From: Rhynochetos jubatus
Lineage: Eukaryota > Chordata > Aves > Eurypygiformes > Rhynochetidae
DNA length: 64,000 nt
Direction of reading: 5' to 3'
Assembly: GCA_027574665.1 (NCBI GenBank)
Contig: CM050668.1
Coordinates: forward strand, 8,208,001 to 8,272,000
The translations under genes and the position numbers were made by a program. A model generated the notes under the pieces. It was given only the letters and a program-made list of their open reading frames with translations, was not told the DNA's origin and searched no databases. Shown piece by piece: positions 24,571-37,400 of the stretch. How positions within the stretch are numbered: position 1 is the first letter of the stretch; each line of letters opens with the position of its first letter.

Positions 24571-27331
24571 TAATGATGGGCTAAAAAAACGAGCTGGGTG
24601 ACCATGGCTTACCCATTTTTATAACAAGGTGAAGCAGACATTTGAGAAGTCTAATGGTTAAGTACTGAGCTGTTCTTTGGGGCTTTTCGGGCCCACAGGG
24701 AGTTTGGAATAGTTCAGAAGAAAGAGATGGTGTGGAGGAGACAGAGGGAGTGCTAGCAAGTTTTGGATTTCCATCTGTGGGCAGTGGAATGCAACCCATT
24801 TCATGCTTTTATGTGCCTTTAGTGCTGGGTGCTAGGATAAAGACTGGATTAATTAGCTTGTGCAATAGTGGTTATACAAATCCATGTGTGGTCCATGCAT
24901 TCTCTGTTCCTAGAAATGAGACAAGGCTGCTGCAAATTCTGTTTTAAGAAAAAAGCATGGAACTGAAAAGGAAAATAATAGTCTTTGTATCACCTAGCAG
25001 CGCACATTCATTCTGGGCACATACTTGGCTCAGCCGGTGGTATTATTTACTGACCAAAGAACATTACTTGGCATGGCAAGATACAGGCATTTCAAATGAG
25101 GAAAAAAACCTAATAATAGTCTTCTACTGACTACATAGCTCCTGTTTTTCATTTATTATTCACAGTAGGTGGAGAAGATTGAAATTATAGTGGTGATTAA
25201 AAATGAGCAGATAAAAACCTAGCAAAGTAGTCCAACAATTTTGAGAAATACCCAGATCTAACTAGAAGAAGTCTGAAATTAACAGCAGCCCCTCATTCCG
25301 CACTCAAAACACTCCTGCCAGGGTCTGAGCAGGGCTGTTTTGCAGCCGCTTTCTAGCGCTTGGGCTGGTGGTTGGGTGGATGGGGAAGGTGAGGTAGCAA
25401 GCCAGCAGTTCAGTAACCTTCAGTGGGTGGGCTAAGAGGGAGCCAAATGTAAAGCCTTACTGTTATCATGAGAGCCGCATTAGAAATGTGTCTTGGAACA
25501 TAATCAGAGATTTATGGTATGCTGTCTGCATGTCTCCAAATGGCTCGTGAATGAGCATACTTGGAGAGACAAAAGCTTGGGTTTTTTGAGATGTGCACTA
25601 GCATTTCAGACTCCTTGAGTCTGGTATTTGGTGGATGCAAAAGATTATTCCGTTTGAGTAGTTACAGCAGAGGGTTGTTCCACTAGTATACTGTGTATTG
25701 AAAGGTTCTGTAGAAATTGCCATAAAACCTCATATTAAAAAGAATGAGATTCTTCCATTCCTCTGGGGCAGGGAGAGGGGGAAAGAAATTGGTGAGACTG
25801 ACTGTCTGCCATCCTGGAAAAAGCTGACATGAAATAAATATGCCACATCTCTAAAAGCCAGACATGCATCTTGTGCCAGCCCTTCCAGAGAGTGGTATTT
25901 GAAGGAGAGGTTGGTGGTGGTGGTCAGTATTCTACAGAAAGTTCTGCATGTTCAGGAGGTCAAGGCTAACACAAGTCCTGCTGTGGCCCATCAGGAGAGG
26001 CCTCTAGCAAAACCCAGGTTAGAGAGTCATCTATTCAGGAGGTCACGTATGCATATGTTTAAAAGTCCTCGACATCAGCGTTACCTCTGTGAGTGCTACG
26101 AGGGGAATATCTGCTCAGGTGCAGCCAATGCAACTTAAAACAACTGCCTTATTCTTAAGCACAGGTGCATCAAGTTCTTTGTAAGACTGGGACCTCAGTT
26201 TGTCTGTACAGGTACTGTGCTGGCCTCTCTTGGCTGCTTCAGTCATGTGCACGCATTGCCAGTGACTCCCAGTCAGTATGTAACACACGGAGCCTCTTTC
26301 CAGTACACACTACTACCCTGCAGCTGGGCTTCAGTTCTCCCATTAATCCAAGGTTTAGAATTCATGATGACGAATCTTATTTAAGGGCCTATGTAAATTT
26401 TGACATGAATTCTCTAGCACTTTGACTTAAATATGGGAGCTCCCTGCAATGCCTGACCTCAGAATCGTGCTACAATATATTTTTCAGTTGCTTTTATCAC
26501 AGCTATTTATCTGAACCTGTCGCAGAGCATTGTCTTGGAACACACAGAAACTGTTAGTAAGGGCTGTTTACTTTGTTCTTTTTTTTCTGACTGTAGCAAC
26601 TGAAACTTGTCATTCTAGTGTTTTGTTGAAAAGCTTGATAATACTTTAAAATACATTGATTTCTCCCTGGTCGGTTACAAATTCTGACCTTTAAATATGG
26701 GGATGCTGTGATCCCATGCAATAAGGCACTACTGCTTTTCTGCACCAAATATTTATACATTGCTGGAAAGGAGAACAAATATGACTTCCTCAACTTGCTG
26801 TTTTAATACTTTCCAACATCTCTTTTTTTTTTTTCTTTTTTTAAATGCTGTATGGTTTTAATTGTATGTGTTCTGCGTAGGCAAAGATTTTTGCAGTACT
26901 GCAGGAACTCTTATGTTTGCAGTCTTCCTCATCTCCCTCTTTGCAAAACTGACTTGGTTCTAATGTAGCAAAGTGACACCAGCCATCTCTCGCTGATGAC
27001 ATCTCAACATTGATTAAACAGAACACCAATCATCATGGCATGTTCTGTCTTGCTGTTCCTTTTTGCTTCGCATTGCAAATCACCATAAACAGTGTTGGGC
27101 GTCCCTTAATTTCTTCATTTTCAGTATTGCTTAGGTTCATGGACCATTGAAATCCAGCTGTGAAGGACAATTTTATCTGAACAGGATTTACTTTTAATTT
27201 CTAGATTTTAATTAGGTGGTTAATTACTTATGACCATATTGTATCATTGATGACATTTCATTTTTTTAAGATAACGACACAAGTATGCCGAGCTAAAGAA
27301 TTATTTTTAATTCTCTTAAAAAGTGAAATAA

Positions 27332-27352
27332 AATTCACCTAAAAGGTGAATT
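27332..27352. repeat. Perfect 9-bp inverted repeat, 3-base loop
   Basis: AATTCACCT (27332-27340), loop AAA, AGGTGAATT (27344-27352). Each arm contains CACCT/AGGTG, the core bound by ZEB and SNAI zinc-finger repressors, so the pair forms two facing E2-box-like sites in AT-rich DNA. The sequence symmetry is seen; any binding is inference. Confidence 0.6.
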
Positions 27353-27797
27353 ATTTTGAGTCAGCCTCTATCGGTCATGGCTTGATTGTGTGATCATCAG
27401 TCCAGTTCAAGGACAGGGCTGCTGTCATCGGAGGCAGTCGGATAAGCGCAAGCACCCTTGGTCTTGATTCCAAAGTGCTTGCTCACCTGAGTGTGGTTCA
27501 GTTCCTGTGGTATTTAGTTTTGTGACGGGCAAAACGCCACAAATCTCGACTGAAATGAAATTCCAAGTTCTGTCGTGAATTTTTTTTTCTTGCTCCATGT
27601 CAGCCCCATCCTGTTGGCATTAATTTCCACTCAGCGCTAGGTGCCATGGCGGCTATAAATGCAAAACAGGGAGGTTGAGTAACTGGAAGCGTGCTAAAAT
27701 GCACTTCCCTTTCGTAAGCAGAAATCTGTCATAATATGTATATTGTATGGTTTTAGGTAGGAAACGCATAGAAAAAGGTCAGACAGTGTATTTGCAA

Positions 27798-27825
27798 CCC
27801 CCCTTCCTCCTCCCTCCCTGTCCCC
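27798..27825 (-). other. C-rich tract; G-quadruplex potential on minus strand
   Basis: C runs at 27798-27803, 27812-27814, 27816-27818 and 27822-27825 are separated by 8, 1 and 3 bases. The minus strand therefore has four G runs with one loop slightly longer than the canonical limit. The plus strand could form an i-motif. Confidence 0.5.
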
Positions 27826-30252
27826 TTCTGGGTGCTGAATTGCTCCTATAGCTTATTAATTTTCAAATTCAACAACAGCTATCTCATTTAAAGGACCTTC
27901 TACTGAGGGTGCTGCACCCACAGTGTGTGTGCATGAGTCATATTTCCATCTGTGTATGCAAATTGCAATAAATTTCTAGGAGGAATTACCAAAATATTTC
28001 TTTGGCTGCTCTTTTCTAGTCCAGGCAACATCTCAGTGCTGCTTAGCCCTGAGACTAGTTTCCAAATCAAGCAAGCCTCATTGTATTATGCACGTCCTGT
28101 CCACTCACAACTTCAGGTTCTGCTAAAGAACGTTAACAAAATTAGTTTTTATGTTGTGCTGTCAAAGTTAATGAAGATTGACAGTTATGAAAAAAGGATT
28201 AGGAATATCTTAACCATGGGAAAGGTTTCAAGTTTTGTTAGAAGAGTCTTGAGGAGACAAAAGTGTAAGAAATACGGTTTCATTATTCTGCTGTTCATGG
28301 AATAACTTGTATTTTATTATTTATTTCCCTCAAATAAAGAACACATTGATTTTTAGAGAAATCTTAGACTAGCATTGCTGGGATGAAATTAAATGTCCCT
28401 GGCCACTGGAAAAAGGCTTTGGTAATCCGCAAGTCTGCTCTAGTCCCATGGGTCTGCTTCAAACTACTGCTTCTGAGACTGAATCCCTAAGTTTACTCCT
28501 TTATGTGACTGCTTAAGGTAATCGCCAAAGACTACTTGTACCTGCCAGCTTGAGGCATGGAGTGAGAATGACAATTCACTCAAAATACACTATCAAACAG
28601 CCACCAGATGCCACGAACCATCCATCACTTGTGACTTGGGCTGTGTTTGAATCCATAACCTTGAGAGCAATGAGAGTGTTGTCTGCGAGTTTTAATCCGG
28701 TGTGCCTTGGGAACGGTGCAGTTCACCTCCCTGCATTCACAGTATTAGTGTTTAAATTTGAGTTTTAGCTAATTGAATTGTTAAGAAATACAGTAAAAAT
28801 GCTGTATGGGCGTATCCCATTCTCTCTCCTTCAGTATTCAGATACTAATAAGTACTGAAATCTAATTTGCTGCTGACGCTGCCGTAGCTGTCCCTCTGCA
28901 ATGACAGGGAAGATATTTCTCATGGCCCTTGACACAGTATGTGAACAATAGGATTTTTCTTTCAGTTGTTTGGAGCAGCTGTGGGATGTGTGTGTGCTCC
29001 TCTGAGACTAGCTGGCAAAACAGTGGACAAGTGAAGGCAGTAGCTGTAGAGGAAGATTACTAAACCCTGTCTGGAAAAGTATGGGAGTTAAGGGCAGCAA
29101 TATTATGATTCCTGCTATAATCAAGGAAGCAGACTTGGTTCTTCAGGCTTTTGAGCCTCAAGAGTGTCTTTGCCCTGTAGTAGTCCTGAAGAGCATGGAT
29201 GGAAAGCTTTGATTATGGCAGACTAATTTGCTGAAATCTGGCTCATCTCTTTTCCACAAAGCATCTGGATGCAATAGTAAAATGCCTTGGGATTGATGTG
29301 AGCATGGAGAGTTTTTACTACAGATTTATGCCTTAGACCTTGTGTGTGTGACTCCATCAGCTGGAGAGGATACCGGACTCTGCCAACTGTATGAACCAGA
29401 GGCTAGTTTGTCCTTTAGATTCCCCTGATAGTAACTCAGATGAAATGCATTTTATTTTGCTAGTCCGTTTCCCAGTCTATAAGCTATTAATTGTAAATTG
29501 GGTTCTTCTTAAAAGCAGTGTTCTTCATACAAGATTGCTTAATATTCAGTTGTACCATCTGTTTTGTAGTAATGATTTGCTCTTCTGTGCATACTGAGTG
29601 TTGCCTAGATTTTTTACTACAAAAAAAGATGATGGACAGTCTAAAGTGCAAGACAATAACAAGAACAGATCATAAGTGCAATTTGCATGAATGCCAGCCC
29701 AAGATCTTTCTGTTTATCACATAGATGGTGGGATGGCCTGCTTGTCACTGCCCTTTGATTCTGAAAATGCATCTGGTTCTTCTCTCTTGTGGTGTTAATG
29801 TGTCATCTTTTATTTCTGTATCAAATTTTCCTGTTCTAATTATGAATCTTGAAGTGTGCATGTGCATACTGATAGACCTTACACAGCATTCCAAGATGTT
29901 GTTAGGAAACTATCTTGCAGTGATATATACATCTATTTTTCCTCAAGCTGAATTTAAAGTCCATTCTGAGGGTGTGTGTATGGCAGGACCACATTGCTGC
30001 AGACCTGTATTATGAATATAAATGTTTTATATGAATATTAATATGAGTGCTTTGCAAAAAAACAACTAGTGTGTTTCTACATGGATCCATTTGTACATGA
30101 AACAAGCTTTTATGTTGACAGCTCAACCAGACCATATTAACACCAGTACTCTGTGCAAGACAGATATAACAGCACAGCAGAAAGATGATATTCTGAACCT
30201 TCTACTGCTCCTGAGCTGGTATTGTTACTGTTTTGAGCGAGTTTTATGGAGA

Positions 30253-30408
30253 CATCATATAGAACCGTAAAGTAATTGAGGTTGGAAAAGATCTTTGAGC
30301 ATGATCCAGTCCCATCTGCTTGCACAAAGCAGGGCTAATTTCAGTGTTAGATGATGTTGCACAGGGCCTTGTCCTGTCCGAACGTGGAGAGTCCACAACT
30401 TCCCTGTG
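30253..30408 (-). mobile_element. CR1 LINE 3' end fragment, minus strand
   Basis: On the plus strand it reads 'tgaggttggaaaagatcttt', 'atgatccagtcccatctgct', 'aaagcagggctaatttcagt' and 'gttgcacagggccttgtcct', the reverse complement of the 3' end of CR1. The copy starts at its 3' terminus (near 30253, GAACCGTAAAGTAATT) and breaks off near 30408. It lies about 300 bases from a second minus-strand CR1 of another subfamily. Confidence 0.85.
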
Positions 30409-30712
30409 TGTCTGTAGCATTGATGAACCAATCTTTTCATGCAATCTTTCAATGAGAAATCACATCCTGATCTGTTTTGGTTTCTTTTTTTTTTTTGCTT
30501 TCTGGATTGCAAAGTTAGTTATCTTTCATTTCTCTGCCTTTTCCCATGTGTGTCTTTCACATGTACTGCTGTCATGTCTCCTTTGTGAAAAGTAATCCGT
30601 TGCTTACAACCAGAGTTGTAACTCTAGTGCCATGAAGATGTGGGTAATAGCAGGTTGCAGCAAAGACCCATGGTGTGGACTTCAGCTTGTGGTGTATGAG
30701 TGTTCTGAGAAC
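30409..30712. other. Spacer between two minus-strand CR1 copies
   Basis: Nothing is recognised except a T-rich run at about 30484-30496. No gene, RNA or further repeat is visible. Confidence 0.5.
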
Positions 30713-31425
30713 CATGAATAGAACCATAGAATCAATTAGGTTGGAAAAGGCCTTTAACATCGAGTCCAACCATTAACCTAACACTGCCAGTTCCACCACT
30801 AATTCATGTCCCTAAGAGCCTCATCCACACATCTTTTCAATCCCTCCAGGGATGGTCACTCCACCACCTCCCTGGGCAGCCCGTTCCAATGCCTGACAAC
30901 CCTTTCTGTGAAAAAAGTTATCCTAATACCCAGTCTAAGCCTCCTCTGGTGCAACCTTTGCCAGTAGTTTGCTGGACATACTCCAGCATGTCAATGTGTT
31001 TTTTGTAGTGAGGGGCCCAAAACTGAACACAGTATTCAAGGTGCACCTCACCAGTGCCCAGTACAGGGGGACAATCACTGCTCTAGTCCTGTTGGCCACA
31101 CTGTTCCTGATGAAGGCCAGGATGCCATTGGCCTTCTTGGCCACCTGGGCAGAGTGCTGGCTCATATTCAGCTGACTGTCAACCAACACCCCAGATCAAC
31201 AAATCCACCCAACTTGGAGTAAGTAAGTAAGTCTTCCAACTTACTGAGGTGCTCTCGATCTCCTCATCCAGGACATTGATAAAGATACTAAAGAGAACTG
31301 GCCCCAGTACTGAGCCCTGGGGGACACCACTTGTGACTGGCTGCCACCTGGACTTAGCTCCATTCACCACCACTCTTTGGGCTCGGAAGCCAGGTAGTTT
31401 TTTACCCAGCAACGAATGTGCATGT
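30713..31425 (-). mobile_element. CR1 LINE, minus strand, with multiple internal deletions
   Basis: The copy begins at its 3' terminus ('ccatagaatcaattaggttg', 'ctttaacatcgagtccaacc') and runs backward through the 3' part of ORF2. The minus-strand frame from 31189 reads [19 protein letters not shown], a CR1 ORF2 C-terminal signature, then shifts frame. The frame from 31526 contains [14 protein letters not shown] (residues 66-79), reverse-transcriptase motif B. Sequence normally present is missing at about 30962 and about 31189. Around 31218-31232 an AAGT repeat stands where the FADD catalytic motif should follow, so the enzyme is dead. Similarity fades beyond about 31420. Confidence 0.95.
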
Positions 31426-34400
31426 CTTGTTTCCTGTCTAAATTTCCTATCTGTAAAATATCCTGGTCTTGCCACTCTCTTGTTTACTGACACTCTCAAT
31501 TCTTGTGGCCAGTCTTTACACAGCACTTAGAACAGACGGGCCTTGAACACAGCTGGATCCTCTCTAGATCCTGAAATGGGAGTAATAATACATAATGTCC
31601 ATTTCAAGCTTAAATGTCTGCTGCTGAACTTGAGTTGCAGCTGTGTGAACAACTGGGAATGCAGCTTGGCTGAACTGAGCCCAACCAGTGATGGAGCAGG
31701 TACAACACCTCGTAAATGTGACCAAGTGGCAAATCAGTTTGAATATTTTCAGTGAACTGTCAACACACGGTCTGCAAGCATGAGTTATTAATGAATAGTT
31801 TTGTGTAACGAATACATTCCAGAGTTTCACAAAATGTTCAGAGAGATGAAAGGTGAAATGCAGTGAATAAATTATTCATAACGAATTATTCACTAAGCTC
31901 TATTCGTCACTGAGATGAGACAGAATTATTGACTGGACATGGAAACAAAATTTCATTTTGCAGAGATGATATTAAAATACTGGTATGTTAGTGTAATTAT
32001 GCTGTGACTGTAAAGACTTTACTATTCTGCAGTAAAACATGCCTTAAGTACTGCTGCAAGATTGATATTCTCCAGGGCTAGTGCACTCGATTTTTCCTTT
32101 AGCTACATAATGGAATTTAGGTACACTATTGATCTCTTCCCATAGTGAGACAAATTTTTGCTTATTCCCTTTGCTTATTATTTGCTGAAAGGCAAATACT
32201 GTGCTCAGTTGGATGGGATGGAGAGTGGTTAAACTGGAAGTAATATATATGTAGGTATTAAGCATTATTCCTTGTGTTTGGAGGACGATCTGTAGGGTCT
32301 CAGTTTCTTATGCTATGAGGAGGAGGGTACCTTCTTGTATCACTTGCATGTTCAGTACGCAAACATTTGCCTCCTGCTTCAGCTGTGTAAGAACCTGTGT
32401 TAACATTATTAGTTATCTTTTGCCTAGCAGGTTGGGAAACAGCAGTTGAAATGTTATCTCCAGTACAGTTTCCATCGTCACTATGACCAGCAGATCTAAC
32501 TGGATATTGTGAATGTTTATTCATGTTTCTCCAGCCCAGGGGATGCTTCCTTTAGTCAGCTCCTTAGGTTCTTTTTTTCCTCTTGGTTTGCTTCATAAGG
32601 TTCAAAATTAATATTAGCTGTCTGCTGCAGCCTGTACGTGGTTATTTATTATTGATGTGACCCTAATGCTATGAGTCCTACATGAAATCGATGTACCATT
32701 GTGTTAGGAGCTGCATTTCTACAAAAACACCTTGTATTTTCTTGAGTTGTACTGTGTAGTGCTTTCTTTTCTGTCTGTGGGCTCTTAACATTGCAGTCCT
32801 GTTAAGCCATTGATGAATTCAGGCATAAAGTCTTCTTCCCTCACCCAGCTGTTGTGTTTGTCCCTGTGCTGTGAAGTTCTTGATGCAGGGACTGTCTGTT
32901 TCTACTGCACAGAAGGTATGCTGTAAAGAGCAAGTATATGGGGTCACTGAAGGGTACAACCATTTTTTTGAACTCATGGCCCAAGGGTGGAACATGAGAT
33001 AAATTAGATGAGTTGCGTGATTTTAGCACAACAAATCTAGTGTTTGAGTCCATCCAAACTGTTCACCATTTCTGATCAGGACTTGAAGTCACTTTCGTAC
33101 TTTTCCGCTCTTTTTAGTTGTCCTGGGCTTATTTTCAAAACCACATAATAGAATTGCTGTTTATTCATGGCAGATGAGCACATATTGGTTTGTACTGGAA
33201 GGCCCAATTTGTTCCACCCCAGTTAAAGACATTGGCCTAAAAACAGGAAAGGGTCACATGAAGACTTTGTGCAGCAACGCTTCTGATGCTGCTGTACGAG
33301 CTGTAGCTGTGGCTTTGGTTACTGAATTGCTTTCACTTATTACTGATAGACAGTCTTCCAGCAAAAAGGGAGGCTTTTCAAAATGCTAATAAAAGCATTA
33401 GTGCTCCATCATCATCATCTTGCAGAAAACAATGTCTAGATCAATCTATCTCCTTCTAAATCTTTAGAGAAACAAAATTTAAACTCATTTTGCCAAGGCC
33501 AAATGTCAATCATAAGAAAAAATCTATATGAAATTTTAATTGCAAGATGTTCAGTGCAAATTTAATGAGTGAAATAAGAGATCTGAGAATTCAAGCATGC
33601 TCAGCTCATGCATAATGTTGACTTAAATTGGCTCTCTAGAGGTGCAGGGAATTGCGTTTTTAGAATTTACACACTGATAGAGCAAATGTACTGGGCCCTG
33701 TAGGTTAAGGTCATAAATCAGAATCATTTAACTGCCTTTGAGTGATTGCTACAGATTATAATGGTTGGGAGAACTGGCTTCAGCTACAAGTGATTACTCT
33801 GCTTGGATTATTGAAATGCTACTCAATATTCATAAATCAGTGATCATTAATCCCCCAAATAGTTCCTGTCAGCTTTCTAAATAAATTTCCTGCTAGCTAA
33901 TTGAGATTGAAGGAGACTAGCATGCACTGCTTCAGAATTAGGACAAATGAGCTGCTTTGCCTACCTAGGATCAGAAACACATCTAGGGGGGAAATTGAAG
34001 CGTACTGAGTACATATGTGGCTGCTAAAATTGTCACATTTAGGCTGTTAACTGGAGAAGCCTTTCTTAGCAGGTTTTGCTCTCCTCAGCTACAGTGGTTA
34101 TAAAAAGACTTCATGGTGGGTTTTTTTTGGGTTTTTTTTTTTTTTTTATGGTGAAGATATTTGTGTGCTACATATCAAAAGTAGCTAAACTGTGAACTGG
34201 TGCCATTCATCTCAGTGCAGAGCGCAAATACATGAGAGACCAAGACCTGCAACTGCATTGGTGTAAGATGCTCATTGTCATCTTCTCAACAACAGTTGAA
34301 AGAAATGAAAATTCCTAACTTTGGTGTTGGGATTTAATTGGACTGTTTTAGCCCTGAAGAAGTTATTAGCTGCACATATTAGCTTGGTTTAACTAAGTTT

Positions 34401-37400
34401 GCCACTGTAACTGCTTATACTTGAATGTGAGGTGCATTTTACAGATACTAATGGTCTATAATACCTCCTACTACAGTAGATGCCGTGTGAGTTTGAAGAC
34501 TTAAAATACCAAAGTTCTCTGAAAGCAGATCTCTGTAGGAGATCCAGTTTGAAGCCCACATAAATGGTCATTTCTGTGGGTCCTGCAGAAGCACGCGGTA
34601 CCATTCATGTGCAACAGCTGAGGAACACAGCTTGGCCCTTCTGTAAGGAACCATGTAAATTGCTCAGATATATTTGAAAAATGCTGTCTAGGACAACCCT
34701 GGCATGTTCCCTGTGGCTGGATTTTTTGTTGGGTTTCCTGAGATGAGGATGCTGTGCCAGTACTGAATGTGTGGCTGTAGAGGTGTCTGTCTGCTCTTCC
34801 TGCCTGCTGGCAGTTTTGAACCTGTGGGCCAGCTTCCACCAGATGCAGCAGAGCAAGAGGGCGGTAAAACTGTATTGTTCTACCATTGGGCAGGTAAGAA
34901 AAGCCCCTCCTGTTAATCTACTCGCAAGGCATGTTGGTGGTGTGAGCTCTGCCCTTTCACGCACTGGGGAAGCCAGGTGACCTTAATCCATGGGGAACCC
35001 TGGTTTTTCATAATGTGGGTGCTCACAGAACTCTTTGTTTTTTCTGTTGTCCTGTTGAAATATTGCTGTTGCCAGAGGCTTGGAGAGCATGTATTTTTAA
35101 AATCTATTGCTGCTTAAGCGCTCATAGTTTCCCTCTTCTCTCCTATTCATTTAATTTTGTTTATGTGCATGCTTCCTTAAAAAAGGCAATATTAGTTAAA
35201 GGGCAGCAGACAAAGTGGTATTCACAGGTGCTAGAGCTGGCAGGGATGCTCCTCCATAATCATGATGATATACAGTATCAAAAGTCACTGAGGAAAGGAG
35301 AGATGCTGATGCCTTGTTGTAATTATCTCAGAATAACTCTTGTTAATAGGATTTATGAGAAGAGGAGCTTGAGAGGAAGGATTTATTTTTTTATCTAGTT
35401 CTTTTTTTAAATGCAGAACTCAGACCAGAACTGATGTGTATCTAGATTCCTTTCATATCAGGACCACCAGAGCTCCAGGCAAAAAGCTAATTGTATCAAA
35501 AAGCTATACTTAATTTGACAAAGAGGAATTATTTTTGAAACATGTATGGAAGGATTAAGCAGTGTACTTAAGAGTAAGTGTACTTACATTGCTGCTGCAA
35601 TGGATCCTTTTATTGCTGCCAGCACTGACACAGATGTTAAAGTAAGTACTTTATCTTTAATTGAAACTAATAATGTATTTAAAATTGAGGATGTGATGAA
35701 GCAGTTTGAGGGGAAAACCTCATCTTTTGTCTCTCCCATATTGCTGTTCACTTGCCTTATTCCAGCCCAAACCTTCCTTAGCTGGCTGCTCTCTTAGAAT
35801 GTGAACAGCCATCCGGTTAGGCAGTTACACCTTGAGGTGGCGCACACCCCCTCGTTGCCATCAGCTATGCCCTGAAATAAGCTTTTGAATCCAGGCAATC
35901 AGGGCTGCCGTTCCTTGTGCTGTGAACGTCTTTGCTTCCTACTACAGTCCCTTCCATGTCACCCAAGATCCTAGGAATGTTTATATTTTACAGAGTACCA
36001 TTACTTACGTACTTAGCTTGGGGTTGCAGTTTGGTTAGTGATGAACTGTGAAGGCTGCTGTAATCTCTCTTAAGCTTCTCGAGTCAGGGAATGACAAGTG
36101 TGTTGAGACTGCTGCTGTCCCCAGGACATTTGAGCAGGCTTTGGGAAGTGCCGCTTCATTGGGGGGATTAGTGGCGCAGCCCTGGGTGGGGAAGCCTCTC
36201 TTAGGGTACCTTGTGCTAGGAATGGATTTCAACTTACTGCACTTAAGCAGCCCTTCCAGACGTGAACTGAGACTTCAGCTGTACTAGATGCTGTCCACAT
36301 TTATGTCAAAAAGTTGCTCTGAACTTCAGTGTGAATTAAAATACGAAGCAGAAGACACCTAGTAGGCAGAGAGTGAGGAGCCACATGTGGACAGTTTCTT
36401 ATTTATTTTTTTTTCCTTGCTGGTGATGTAGAGGTGTAGCTCCACATGTCATTATCTGTAAAATCCTTGTTCAGTGCTCTCTGACTTAATTTCCTTTCTT
36501 TAAAGTCATGGTGTATCTGACCAGGCCTCTGTGGCTGATGCTAGAAAGAGAAATAAGATGGTGATAACTTCTTTCCTAAAGCCAGCTTGGGTTTGCACTG
36601 GCGTGGGACTGGATTGCTCTCTTGTGAGTAAGGCATACAGTGCATTTTCTGCACCTCTGTTCCCCAGACGAGCAGGGAGAAAGTGTTTGGAGGAAACAAG
36701 ATCGCTCCAGGCAGACCCAATGGCTTCCTTTTTGACACAAGAGGCAGTAAGCAGGGTAAGCCATGCACGGAGGCTCCTTCCACTAAAGGAGCATGATTGC
36801 TCATGTTGTTTCCAAGCTTGGCTTCCCAGATGTGGGAGCAGAAGTTGAAGGTGTGGAATGCCTGAACAGAAATAAGACAAAAGGACAGTGGAGGGTCAGG
36901 CTCATTTTCTGGTTGGCCTAAATACCACCTATACCTCTGTAACCTGTCATTGGTTGGAGGAAAGCATCCCTTGGGAGCTCTGTGAAGCAGCCAGCTGGTA
37001 GGACATGGAGCCTAGTTGATCCAGCCATGGCGTGTGGGGTTTGGCTCCGTTGTCATTGCTGTTTTCTAGCTTGGCATAAAGCTGAGATTCATTTGACGCT
37101 GCCATGCCCTCTTGCACCCTGTTCAGTCCCACAACCAGCCTGTCAAGAGGGGGAAGCAACAGTGGAGGTTGTTTTTCAAACTCATTTTTTATTTATACAT
37201 GTTTGGAACAGAGGTGGAGAAGACAAAAATGAGAATGTCATTGCAAAGTCTATCCAGATGTTTGTCTGCACTAGATTTTCCACATGGATAGCTCCAAACT
37301 GTTGTCTGCAATTATGTATTTACTTTTTAGCCTTTTTGTACACCTGAAGCTACCAGTCTCTGGCTCTAAGTATTTTGTTGTTTTTATTTCCATTGTTATG

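Larger units (their letters stand above)
24571..30252. other. Non-coding stretch; simple tracts, hairpin, C-rich block
   Basis: No gene is supported. Contents include a T-rich run at 26822-26842, an AT-rich part with homeodomain-like TAATTA words at about 27180-27360 containing the hairpin at 27332-27352, a C-rich tract at 27798-27825, and an acceptor-like sequence before 28966. Open frames reach 117 codons (27952-28305) but have no recognisable domain and no initiation or splice context. Confidence 0.5.

Noticed and set aside
34119..34147. T-rich run read as the poly(A) tail of a minus-strand processed pseudogene
   Set aside because: The sequence to its left and right shows no coding similarity on the minus strand and no target-site duplication was seen.
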